Assembly (NCBI GenBank): GCA_019918135.1
Contig: WBZZ01005644.1
Span: 1-64,000 of the forward strand
Length of the DNA: 64,000 bases
Direction: 5' to 3'
Origin: Paulinella micropora
Taxonomy: Eukaryota; Cercozoa; Imbricatea; Euglyphida; Paulinellidae
Made by a program: the position numbers and the translations under genes. Position 1 is the first letter of the stretch, and each line of letters opens with the position of its first letter. Under the pieces are notes generated by a model. The model saw nothing but the letters and a program-made list of their open reading frames with translations, searched no databases and was not told the DNA's origin. This document shows positions 50,183-59,173 of the stretch, piece by piece.

Positions 50183-51529
50183 ATGTCGAACATAATTTTC
50201 GATCTCCCGGAAGAGCTTAGCGAACAGCTAATTTTCGACTACCTTGAACCAGCAGACGAAGCGTTGCTGTATGCAACAAACCGCAACTACCCGGCAAGAC
50301 AGCTAGGCAACCAAAGGGGGGCTGAATTGATGGCTAACATGCTGCTTCACTTTTATGAATACAGAGAATTATCAGCAACATTCTTAGATAGTAAACAGGC
50401 CCAACTTGTTCGCCAGATCGCAAAGGACTGCAAAATACGTCTAACCCCTCTGCCGGTGCCCATACATTGCATCACGACAAAACGCAATTATTGGCAGGCT
50501 GTAGCATCGCTGGTTTCTTACGTGTTGCGCACGAGCTACAACCGGGCGGCCCCAGCCAAGCCCAGCCTAAGAAGTCTAGCCCTGTCCGAAGACAAAGCGT
50601 CCCACGAGAATAAGCACACGATCCTGACCACAGAGAATGGGGACTACTTTCCTTTTGTTGCGCGCTATGATTACCCGAGCATCAAGCACCTGTGCTTACA
50701 CAACCTCAAGCTGGAGCTCAAAATGAGGGAAAAGCTGGTCGTGTGCACCCAACTCTGTGAGGAACTTTGCTTGGTGCACCTCAGGCTCTGGCTGTCGGAG
50801 CAGAACGCGATTAATTTGTTCGGGTGTGAGCAGCTCAAGCGATTTGTTTTCAGTCAAAACCCCGTCTACGAAGAGGGTGCGGTCTCGGACGGTCTTACTC
50901 TGGAGGTGGACTGGTGCCCAAGCCTGCAAAAAGTCGAGGCAAGCACGGCGCTACCCAGGACCAGTGTTGATTCGGCGCTACACCCGGCAGTCCTGCAGCT
51001 TAGCAGGTCGGGCAAGCTTGGTCAAGGCCTGGATATCTACACCGCCGGCACGTGGAAGGTATTTATCTACCATTGTGACGAGGTCAAAGTGCTTAGTTTG
51101 CATCGCAGGCAGGACAGGGCGCCTTTGGTCTACGTGGATCTAAAAATACAAAGATGTTCGAGCCTAGAGCAGGTCAGCTTGCCCTCCCAGCTCGTCCACG
51201 GCGGGGGTACCTGGAAATTCAGCGATTGCCGCCAGCTAGTCACGGTCAAATTACCCGCCCGACTGCGGTGCCAAGGAGCGAACTTCGTTTTCGAGGCATT
51301 ACATGAACTCCGCGAGCTAGTCCTCCCCGCAATCGTTGAAGCAACAGATAACCCCCCCGCAAGCGTTGAAGCAACAGATAACCTCCTCCCCGCTCGTTCC
51401 GCGTCGTCGTCGGCGGGGGGGCTACTAGCCGTCTCAATCTCTGGTTCGAATCCTGCCCTCGTCTCCAAAGTATTCGCACGGCCCGCGCGACACAAGTCGA
51501 CGGCAAGAAGCAACGACGACCTGACCTGA
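50183..51529 (+). CDS. F-box plus leucine-rich-repeat-like protein, 448 codons
   Basis: The ATG at 50183 is followed by an F-box-like motif, IIFDLPEELSEQLIFDYLEP then ALLYATNR (LP near the start, then hydrophobic spacing). The middle and C-terminal parts have irregular LRR-like units such as IKHLCLHNLKLELKMREKL, CEELCLVHLRLWLSE and LRELVLPAIVE. F-box/LRR proteins are substrate adaptors of SCF ubiquitin ligases. The last about 70 residues include a short duplicated AxVEATDN unit and sequence that on DNA level resembles a tRNA 3' half, so the tail may be fortuitous. Its LRR region is related to the ORF 21 bp downstream. Confidence 0.6.
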   Translation: MSNIIFDLPEELSEQLIFDYLEPADEALLYATNRNYPARQLGNQRGAELMANMLLHFYEYRELSATFLDSKQAQLVRQIAKDCKIRLTPLPVPIHCITTKRNYWQAVASLVSYVLRTSYNRAAPAKPSLRSLALSEDKASHENKHTILTTENGDYFPFVARYDYPSIKHLCLHNLKLELKMREKLVVCTQLCEELCLVHLRLWLSEQNAINLFGCEQLKRFVFSQNPVYEEGAVSDGLTLEVDWCPSLQKVEASTALPRTSVDSALHPAVLQLSRSGKLGQGLDIYTAGTWKVFIYHCDEVKVLSLHRRQDRAPLVYVDLKIQRCSSLEQVSLPSQLVHGGGTWKFSDCRQLVTVKLPARLRCQGANFVFEALHELRELVLPAIVEATDNPPASVEATDNLLPARSASSSAGGLLAVSISGSNPALVSKVFARPARHKSTARSNDDLT

Positions 51530-51549
51530 CAGAGATCACGCTTTTTCGT

Positions 51550-52242
51550 TTGTCACACATCATCGACGAAGAGGTGACTGAATGCGCGGCACACCTAGAG
51601 GTCCTAGCCACGGGGGTCCGCATGGTTATTAAGCTAATCTATAGTAACATAAAAACCCTTGTGCGCTCTCCAGACCAAGAAAGGATGCAAAATCTTGATC
51701 TACACATCACGAAATGTCACCTGCTGGAACAGGTTTACTTGCGGTGGGAGAAGCTCCGCCTAAAAAAGTTCTATGCTTTCGTTCTAGAATGTCAACAAGT
51801 GAAGAACTTTATTCTGCCCCAGCTCCTGTGCAATGAGGCAATACTAGGATTGCGGAAATTAAATAATCTTCACAGCCTTGAGTCCGAAAGCGCCACTTGG
51901 CGGGTCTCCAGGTTGCTAAAGCTAACAGTCGGCCATTGTGTCAAGCTCGAGACTATCCACCTACCTAAAAACATCCGATGCAAGAAAGCTGGGCTTCTCT
52001 TCCGAGACCTGCCGCTCTTGCAGCATTTTTCTATGCCCCAAAGCTGGGATATCAACGAGCTCAAGGTGATCGTCGTACAGTGCCCCAATCTGCAGAGCTT
52101 TACCGTACCGCCAGGCTTTAGGTGCCGCGGAAAGTTTACCCTGGATTTTTCGCAGTGCATTTACATGCCTGAACTAAACCTGCCCAAACCGTCTGGCCCC
52201 ACAAAATGGTGCAAAAGATTGGTTGTGCGTCGGCCCCCCTAG
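51550..52242 (+). CDS. LRR-like protein, 230 codons
   Basis: Follows the F-box ORF closely in the same direction. It has leucine-spaced repeats: HLLEQVYLRWEKLRLKK, VKNFILPQLLCNEAILGLRK, VKLETIHLPKNIRCKKAGLL, LQSFTVPPGFRCRGKFTLDF. No F-box is seen in this frame. The similarity to both the F-box ORF and the 49188 ORF suggests local duplication. The last codons (TKWCKRLVVRRPP) are shared as DNA with 49610-49650 and 55690-55730, so they are part of a dispersed repeat. Confidence 0.5.
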   Translation: MSHIIDEEVTECAAHLEVLATGVRMVIKLIYSNIKTLVRSPDQERMQNLDLHITKCHLLEQVYLRWEKLRLKKFYAFVLECQQVKNFILPQLLCNEAILGLRKLNNLHSLESESATWRVSRLLKLTVGHCVKLETIHLPKNIRCKKAGLLFRDLPLLQHFSMPQSWDINELKVIVVQCPNLQSFTVPPGFRCRGKFTLDFSQCIYMPELNLPKPSGPTKWCKRLVVRRPP

Positions 52243-52960
52243 TCAAGACCCGTTCTCTCCCCTTCCCCTTTCTTTCTCTCTGTTCTTGAGCCCGGGGGGA
52301 CTCAGACGGAAAAGGAGTAGGAAAAAAGGGGGGTGCCCGCCAAAGGAATGGCCCAGCACGTCAGGTCTGTCGGGACACTGTTGCACTATATAAGACTCAA
52401 CCATCTCTGCTAACAAGTCGGTAGCCTCTTCCCCCACAACCTCTATTAGACAGGCTGGCGTCGGCACGCCACCCAAGAAGATCGAGCAAGCAGAGCACTT
52501 TGTTTTCTTGCAGGAGGTTGTGGGCTCCAGCCTTTTTTATGAATGTCTTGCCTTGCCTTTTGCTATCGCTGCTGGTGGGGTTTGGTACAGCGCGCCGTGG
52601 GGGGAGAGGCGGTGGGTAGGGGATAGGGAAGCACGAAATTTCCAGGATGATTCACGCCTGTACGAGGGTGCCAAGAAGATGCATTTTTTTTTATTGCAGC
52701 TGAATTTGTGACTTTTGGTTCTATATATTTCTTTTAATAAATTTTATACATCTCGCACCAAACAAACCGGCTCGGCCGATCCAAAAATAAATAACCAACA
52801 ATATAAAAATCAGTGATAAAAGTTTTTAGTCTTAGGCGGGTACTCGATGTGCCAGGCGTGTTGGGCCATAGACACAACGGGGCCGGAGCACCCTGGCAGA
52901 GCCCTTGAACTCGACAAAGTCTTAGCTGAGCCGAAAGCTAGCCCACCCCACCAGCAAAAG
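52243..52960. other. No gene seen; duplicated AT-rich segment
   Basis: Contains a TTGAGCCCGGGGGGACTCA hairpin near 52285-52305, the partial CAGGTCTGTCGGG repeat (52361), and the 52645-52765 copy of 48550-48670 with TTTTAATAAATTTTATAC. A 78-codon minus frame is not supported. Confidence 0.5.
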
Positions 52961-54230
52961 GCCGCGCAAACACACTGGCCCAACAATTCCGGGGAAACAC
53001 ACAGCCTTTTCCGGGGAAACACACTGCCCCAACAATTTGCCGCCAAATTCCAGAGAAGTAGCGCACGTGATACGGTCGAAAAAGGCAGTGCGTCTTGGTT
53101 TTCCCGGGGAGACGACCGTAGGCGCCAATTTGTCGCTAAATTCTACTCGCGCAAAAAGAAAATCCCACTAGACGCCCCCGACGCCGCCGTCAAACCTCCT
53201 CCCTCTCACTTTCATCGCCCCTCTCACTTTCGTCGCCCCTCTCACTTTCGTCGCCCCTCTCACTTTCGTCGCCCCTGTTTTCCCCTTCGTCCCGCTCCCC
53301 CATCATCGTCAGAGAGAGAACAGAAGGGGAGGGGGAGGGACAGGAGAGTCGAAAACATTCAACGCAAGTAAAAAAAAAGACGTTTCTCTCTGCGGGAAAA
53401 CGTCCGGTTTTTCTGTTAGTCTCCGGGACAGCCGGCGGGTTTCGCGCCAAATTATGGTATGCGGAAAAGTAGCGCGTGTGATACGGTCGAAAAAGGCAGT
53501 GCGTCTTAGTTTTACCGGGGAGACGACCGTATGCGCCAATTTGGCGCCAAATTCTACTCGCGCAAAAAGAAAATCCCACTAGACGCCCCCGACGCCGCCG
53601 TCAAACCCCCTCCCTCTCACTTTCGTCGCCCCTCTCACTTTCATCGCCCCTGTTTTCCCCTTCGTCCCGCTCCCCCATCATCGTCAGAGAGAGAACAGAA
53701 GGGGAGGGGAAGGGACAGGAGAGTCGAAAACATTCAACGCAAGTTTAAAAAAAAAAGACGTTTCTCTCTGCGGGAAAACGTCCGGTTTTTCTGTTAGTCT
53801 CCGGAACAGCCGGCCGGTTTTTGCGCCAAATTATGTTGTGCGGAAAAGCAGCGCGTGTGATACGGTCGAAAAAGGCAGTGCGTCTTAGTTTCCCGGGAAG
53901 GATGACCGTATGCGCCAATTTGGCGCAAAATTCTACTCGCGCAAAAAGAAAATCCCACTAGACGCCCTCGAACGCCGCCGTCAAACCTCCTCCCTCTCAC
54001 TTTCATCGCCCCTGTTCTTTGAGCCCCCCGGGCTCAGGGGGCTCAAGCAAAAGAAAAAAAAAGATGGGAGAAAGAGGGGGGCACCCCCCCCCCCTCCATA
54101 GCGTGTTCAACAGCTTAGGCAGCGAGTGCCAGGGCGGGCCACGGTCGACCAGCGTTAGGTGTACGGGAGCCAGCAGCCGCAGGGCGTCTATGTCGGCCGC
54201 GCTCTTTTTTTCCCCTCTGGTTTTTTTTGC
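52960..54230. repeat. Three-copy array of the GTGATACGG / TTTGGCGCCAAA unit
   Basis: Units start near 53066, 53479 and 53857 (GTGATACGGTCGAAAAAGGCAG), spaced 413 and 378 bp. Each continues with GTGCGTCTTRGTTTYCCGGG, the dyad (perfect at 53540-53551, with changes at 53129-53140 and 53919-53930), TCTACTCGCGCAAAAAGAAA, and a TTTCRTCGCCCCTCTCAC tract repeated two to four times. The first two also share AGAAGGGGAGGG and GACGTTTCTCTCTGCGGGAA. The last runs into the GAGCCCCCCGGGCTC hairpin and the copy of 48890-49060. Confidence 0.9.
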
Positions 54231-54774
54231 CTAAGAACAAAGAGTAATAAAAACATTTGCCCGAGTCAAAAAGCTACGATGCGTTGTCCAAGTGTGTACC
54301 ACGTGGATCTTGTCCTGGATCTGCCAACCAGGGGGGCAACGCAAATGTTGTTAGGTTAGTGAGCTTATCTCCAAACACAGCCGTGCGTTCTGGCACCTAA
54401 GGCTACATTGGCAAAAATACTGCGACTTTGACATCAATATCTTTGCTACTTGCGAAGCCACTACCAACGAGACGAATTGTCGTCCTACCTTGCAACTCAG
54501 CTCGGAGGCGGCGTAATCGGGGGCAGGTTGTTGTTGTTTTTCGCTGGACATCCGCAGTGAATTAATTGGGGGTCTCCGCCTACTGAGCTACACGCGGCTT
54601 TCTGCCGCTAAGAGCGGATTTTAACTGCATGAATTTGGCAAAAGTTTTAATCTACGAGGTGCAAACTAAAACAAGAGAGGTCCCGCCAAGAGAATTCAAG
54701 TTTGGTGATTAAAAACCAGACAAAAAGTTGTACACAGCGCCGATAGCGTAAAAAAGGCCTGGATGCACCACACG

Positions 54775-55405
54775 CTATTCAATCCGAACTATCGAGCTGG
54801 CGTTCACCTTGGACACTTTGCTCTGGGATTCACGGGTTACGGCCGTTGTTTGTAACGGGCACCAAAGAAGCGGTCCGGGCGAGAACAAAGCAGGCACGCG
54901 CACCATCAGGCCGGGCGGGAGCGTACAGCTTGTAGTTTCGGTGATTTCCGTATACTTGACCTCGAGTTCCTGCTTTTGCTCCGAGAGCGAGATCTGCCTG
55001 GTATGCTGGCCAATAACCTGATGTAGTCTTATCAACTGCTGTCCTAGCTCACGATCTGCAGGCTCCGGTACGTCGTGGGGAGAGCCCTGGCGAAGCTTTA
55101 GTTCGAGCGTTTGCAACTCTTTTTGCACAAGGACCAGATCTTCACGGCGCCGTTGGAGTTCCAGGGAGCGCCTCTCCCGCTCGGACTGGGCTTGCAAACT
55201 GAAGTTGTCCCACAAGCTTGTGCTGCAATTTCAGCGAGCCATTGGCCTCCACCGTCGCCTTGATTGCTTTGCCTTGCAGCTCAAACATGTGCTCTCCGGC
55301 GCCCGAGACCTTGGTAAGAACATTCATGTCAAGGGCAGACAAGAGTTCGCCCCCGGAGCAGTTCCCGTCCATATTGCGCCTCTTTACCTGAATATACAAG
55401 CACAC
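54775..55405 (-). CDS. Coiled-coil / Cys-poor locus of unknown function
   Basis: The upper part (from ATG at 55364) reads LLSALDMNVLTKVSGAGEHM then FELQGKAIKATVEANGSLKL. The lower frame is a Glu/Gln/Leu helix (RRREDLVLVQKELQTLELKL, QQLIRLHQVIGQHTRQISL) ending with a beta-like stretch. The two lie in different frames and overlap, so either two small genes or one broken gene. No family recognised. 54240-54770 holds no gene beyond short AT-rich repeats. Confidence 0.4.
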
Positions 55406-55429
55406 GGGAAAGAAAATGGAGCCCGCTCG

Positions 55430-56260
55430 GGGGTAAGGGCGCGCTAAAGAAAGTGTACACCCAAATCCTTAACCGAATTGGTTAAGGAATTGGCACTGGA
55501 AAACTTGGGAAGGGGATGCCAAAAGGACAACAAAAAAAAGGGGGGGGGGGCGCCTCTCCCCTTACCTCCGTTTTTTTCCCATTCTCTTCTCTGCCATGAG
55601 CCCCCTGAGCCCGGGGTGTTCAAAGAACGGGGAAGAAGAAGAAGGAGGGGGGGGGGGAAGGGAAGGAACGGGAGGAAACCTGCCCAAACCGCCTGGCCCC
55701 ACAAAATGGTGCAAAAGATTGGTTGTGCTTCGGCCCCTCAGCAGCAGTGGACACCCCTCCCCTCCCCTTCCCCCGCAGAAAAAACAAAAAAAAATCTATG
55801 CCCACCCGGGGAAAGGGAGAGGGAACAGGTGTGGAGAGAAGTGCGCCAACAAAGAAATTAAAGAAATTTAATTTCTGTTTCAATCATACTATTGGAAGCC
55901 TGGACAAAAAAGGTCCTTCTTCTTTCTCGCCAGAGAGAAGACATTGCAACCCCCCAAAAGGTCGTCCCACTGTATTAAATGGAGAGTTTACTAAGTGAAA
56001 GCTTTTAATGTTTCTTATTAAAAACTCACCCGCGCCCCCCCCCTCCCCTCTCTCTCTTCTCCCTTTTTTTTTTTTTTGTCTTTTTTAGCTTTGCGGTTTG
56101 CGCACGAGCCAAAGACTCTTCATCTGCTTTGCCGTCCAGCGAGATTTTTCTAACGCGGGTCTACACACGCACCCACATAAACACAAGGCATGAAAGGGGG
56201 GTGTCAGAAAAATCGGCACAGAAAACGATAGTATTACTAAGCTTCAGATACAAATGAATA
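55430..56260. repeat. Duplicated intergenic segment (copy of 50005-50130) and AT-rich end
   Basis: GCGCGCTAAAGAAAGTGTAC through the palindrome CCTTAACCGAATTGGTTAAGG (55467-55487) to CCAAAAGGACAACAA matches 50005-50105. A GCCCCCTGAGCCCGGGGTGT hairpin-like string (about 55600) and the ACAAAATGGTGCAAAAGATTGG repeat (55702) follow. T runs lie near 56070. No gene seen. Confidence 0.7.
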
Positions 56261-56311
56261 TGAGCAAATGAGAATGACCTTAGTTATCCTTTTGGTGGCT
56301 GGTTCTTATAT

Positions 56312-56740
56312 TCATTTTGGATCTGAAGTGTATTCCTTCGTACGAGTGGTTTCCAGCCGAGGTCTCTTGCAAGAACCCTGCGCCCGTCGCTCCTCCCTTG
56401 CTCTTTTTTTTGCCTTTCTGTACTTTTTTTTTAAGGCACCCCAATTCCTGATGCCAGCAATCCGGCAGACGCGCCTGCGCTCTGCCTTGCGCTCCGCCCT
56501 GCTATTCGCCTCTAGCATTTTTTTGGTCGCGCGCCTGATTTTCTCTGTGTTCTCTTGCGCCGCCAAGGCCCAAACCCTTTCCTGCCACTCCCTGACGCTG
56601 GGGCTCTCGCTGGAGCTCTCGTCTGGCTCCGGCTCCGAGCCGACCTCCGTAGTGCCAAGCAGCCATTGGTCGAACTCGGCTTTGGGTACGATCCGCATAT
56701 TTACGATTCCGTACGACTTGCCCCGCCCAGCATTTGTCAC
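56312..56740 (-). CDS. Small basic protein, 142 codons
   Basis: Starts ATG at 56740 with MTNAGRGKSYGIVNMRIVPK, then an acidic Ser/Glu/Pro tract, then a strongly basic helix (KKYRKAKKRAREERRAQG). It overlaps the 3' end of the D5-like ORF in another frame. Its composition is more protein-like than the overlapping D5 tail, so the D5 product may end earlier. A nucleic-acid-binding role is plausible from charge only. Confidence 0.45.
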   Translation of the reverse strand: MTNAGRGKSYGIVNMRIVPKAEFDQWLLGTTEVGSEPEPDESSSESPSVREWQERVWALAAQENTEKIRRATKKMLEANSRAERKAERRRVCRIAGIRNWGALKKKYRKAKKRAREERRAQGSCKRPRLETTRTKEYTSDPK

Positions 56741-58721
56741 CGCAATTCACTTGCCAGCACAAACCGTCTCGGCAGACTCCCGCGGGGTCGCACTCGTGCC
56801 CTACCTGGGACTTGCTGTGCGGGCAAAAGCTGCAATAGTTGACGCGCCCATCCTTCTTGTACACCCCCCTCCCGGCGCCTAGGCCCGTCCGCGGCGGAAA
56901 TACTTTGAACCCGTTTTGGCGCAGTGCGCTGTCGGGGATGTTTTCTGCTTTTGCATTAGATTGTTTCATCTCCTTTAAGTACCCCTCGTAGGCAGAAATA
57001 AAGTCTGGCCACGGCGTAAGCCGTCCTTGGTCGGGAATCACTCCGTGCTCCTTCGACCCTTCGTGCAGGAACCGCGCCAACACGTTCATGCGGGATTCAA
57101 CGTATTTCTGGTTCTGCCGAAGCTCTTCAGGTGCTATATCCCGCCAGAAGTCAGCGCCCGGTTTTTCTTGTACAGCTATACGATAGCGAGCGATGCAACG
57201 GAGCAGAATGTAGGCCAGCTCGTTTTTGGCAATACGTTCCTTCAGATCAGACTGGACTCTCCCAGGAATCAGAGGCCACAGAAACAGCGCAAGTCGTCGC
57301 TTCCACTGCCCTTGTTCATCGTTGTAGTTCATGACCCAGTTGCCGGCCATGATCGCGGGCGACGTCCATCGAAGGTGTGTCACAGCTGTCTTGTTTTTAC
57401 GAGGGACGGCCACGTTCTCTCCCGTGATGCAGCTCTGCATGGTCGCCTGATCTAGAACACTCGCAAAGTTTAGTGGCAGGTCCATACACATAACAAGTTC
57501 CTTCCGATAAAGGCCTTCGAGGCCAAAGTGCTGTTCCATATTTTTAGACATTACCCCAGTCTTGCCCCTAGGCTTCATCAGCGCAATAAGCTCCAACACT
57601 GTGCCCTTCCCCGCGCTGCCGTCTCCCAGCAAGAATGGCATAACCTGCCAATTATCAAATTCTCCGAGGCTGTACATCAGCCTCCCAACGAGCACTTCGA
57701 ACACGTGGCCCATTTCTTCGCTTAGCTGAAGCTTCAGCATGTTGGACCAAAGGGGCGTAAGGTATTCGTCGCCTTGGTTTGGGGCTTCCGCCAATTTTGC
57801 GAAATCTATTTCGAAATCATAAAAGTGGTCAGTAAACGGCGCGGACTCGCCTTTCTCCTCGAAGTCAGCCCAGGTACGATACTCCAAGGTCTTGATGTTG
57901 AATGAGCAATTGCGGAAGCTTATCCAATCGCTGCGGATCGACGACTGGGACATTAGCGGGAAGAAAGGATGCGGTACACGGGCTAGGTACTTATCCAGAG
58001 TATCATTGCCCGACCTGACATTGTCGGTGTAGTAGAGCGAAGATCCGAGCACCTCCGTGGTGTAGGTTATATAATCGCTCGAATATTCGTACACCCCGGG
58101 AATGACCGCATGAGGCTTTAAGATAAATCCTTCGTACCTCAGTAGCTTGTTCTCGTAGCCATGGCGCACCAGCAGCTCGCGACAGCATTCTGTATCATTG
58201 GCCAGCTTGTTCAAATTAACGGGACCATAGAGCTTCTTTTTGTCCTCGATCGTAGGCAGGTAGCTGTCGCTATGGAACTCGACGTCGAGCCCTAGCACAT
58301 TCTTTACGTGAGCCCGAATACTCGCCAGCCTTGCGCCCGTAAAGACACGCTCCCCGCCCTTATGTACTTTGCTTTCTACCAGCAGTTCATCGTACTTGTA
58401 AACCCCGGTGTAAAGGGCCTGGGAACGCAGGTACCTCATGACAGCCATCATGATCCTCAGTTCTTCTTGCTGGTAGATGTACGAGACAAAGGTAGCCAGC
58501 TTGTTGGGTTTGTCGCTGAGCGATTGCACCAAAGCCCACACCTCCGCAAAAGCATCCAAGCGTTTGAACTGCTCCCCTAAGCTCTTGCAAGCTTGCGACC
58601 AGTCGCGCATGAGCGGGCAATCAATCAGGTAGTCGCTCCGCACAGACTTTTGGTTGATCACCGAGTTGAATTGCTTCTTGGCCCACTTTCTGTTAGCCGG
58701 GGTAGTCGCTCCGGGGGGCAT
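56502..58721 (-). CDS. D5-like SF3 primase-helicase
   Basis: The 739-codon frame has the superfamily 3 helicase core: Walker A in LLGDGSAGKGTVLEL, then KELVMCMDLPL (Walker B region), motif C-like SPAIMAGNW, and NYNDEQGQWKRRLALF. Upstream, RSDWISFRNCSFNIKTLEYR is the D5 N-terminal feature that precedes the helicase. D5-type proteins unwind and prime DNA in large DNA viruses, virophages and related elements. The C-terminal end is Cys-rich (CSFC, CRDGLC, CGDKC) and overlaps another frame. It is the clearest virus-hallmark gene in the window and looks largely whole. A diverged second copy lies at the right edge in the opposite orientation. Confidence 0.8.
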   Translation of the reverse strand: MPPGATTPANRKWAKKQFNSVINQKSVRSDYLIDCPLMRDWSQACKSLGEQFKRLDAFAEVWALVQSLSDKPNKLATFVSYIYQQEELRIMMAVMRYLRSQALYTGVYKYDELLVESKVHKGGERVFTGARLASIRAHVKNVLGLDVEFHSDSYLPTIEDKKKLYGPVNLNKLANDTECCRELLVRHGYENKLLRYEGFILKPHAVIPGVYEYSSDYITYTTEVLGSSLYYTDNVRSGNDTLDKYLARVPHPFFPLMSQSSIRSDWISFRNCSFNIKTLEYRTWADFEEKGESAPFTDHFYDFEIDFAKLAEAPNQGDEYLTPLWSNMLKLQLSEEMGHVFEVLVGRLMYSLGEFDNWQVMPFLLGDGSAGKGTVLELIALMKPRGKTGVMSKNMEQHFGLEGLYRKELVMCMDLPLNFASVLDQATMQSCITGENVAVPRKNKTAVTHLRWTSPAIMAGNWVMNYNDEQGQWKRRLALFLWPLIPGRVQSDLKERIAKNELAYILLRCIARYRIAVQEKPGADFWRDIAPEELRQNQKYVESRMNVLARFLHEGSKEHGVIPDQGRLTPWPDFISAYEGYLKEMKQSNAKAENIPDSALRQNGFKVFPPRTGLGAGRGVYKKDGRVNYCSFCPHSKSQVGHECDPAGVCRDGLCWQVNCGDKCWAGQVVRNRKYADRTQSRVRPMAAWHYGGRLGAGARRELQREPQRQGVAGKGLGLGGAREHRENQARDQKNARGE

Positions 58722-59145
58722 GCCCCCCGCGCCCCCCCTTCCGCCCCTTCAGCCCGCGCCAGCGGGCTGGCTGCACCAGAATAGTAGCTGCGGCATTGCT
58801 TATGTCGATCGATTCGTAGTAGTAGCCAGAGACAAGACGCGTTATCCATTTCGGAACATTTCCAATCGAACCTTCCCCAAAAGCCCTCCCTTTCTTGTTA
58901 TGTTTGCCGGGCATGTACTCGACAGGGTTTCGAGTAAGATCGCAGGACCCCAACAGCGCGTTGACATTCGGCTCCCACTCATTCAGGTCTTCCAGCATGG
59001 AGATCCTTTTTAGCACCTTCTTGTCCATGCGTTGGTCTAACGTAAACAGCGGCTTAGGAGTTTCTTCCTCGTCATCACCGCCGTCTGCGACCGGCTTTCT
59101 CCTAGGCATGTTTGGCAGGGCGCCTCTTTTGAAAACTCTGCACAT
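58693..59145 (-). CDS. ORF upstream of the D5-like gene, replication-protein N-terminal-like
   Basis: Starts MPRRKPVADGGDDEEE at about 59109. It then reads VPKWITRLVSGYYYESIDIS and NAAATILVQ, resembling the 'y.DiDi.NahptiL' segment often found before SF3 helicases in giant viruses. It ends in a Gly/Arg-rich tract that contains the AGCCCGC-GCCA-GCGGGCT hairpin (58751-58768). It lies directly upstream of and overlaps the start of the D5-like ORF, so the two are likely parts of one replication locus. Confidence 0.55.
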   Translation of the reverse strand: MCRVFKRGALPNMPRRKPVADGGDDEEETPKPLFTLDQRMDKKVLKRISMLEDLNEWEPNVNALLGSCDLTRNPVEYMPGKHNKKGRAFGEGSIGNVPKWITRLVSGYYYESIDISNAAATILVQPARWRGLKGRKGGRGGHAPRSDYPG

Positions 59146-59173
59146 ACAAAAAAAAAGAAGATTAATTTAGTCC

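Noticed and set aside
51395-51475. tRNA-like 3' half (GGTTCGAATCC) inside the F-box ORF tail
   Set aside because: The T-stem does not pair and no 5' half with a matching acceptor stem is present. It may be a SINE scrap.
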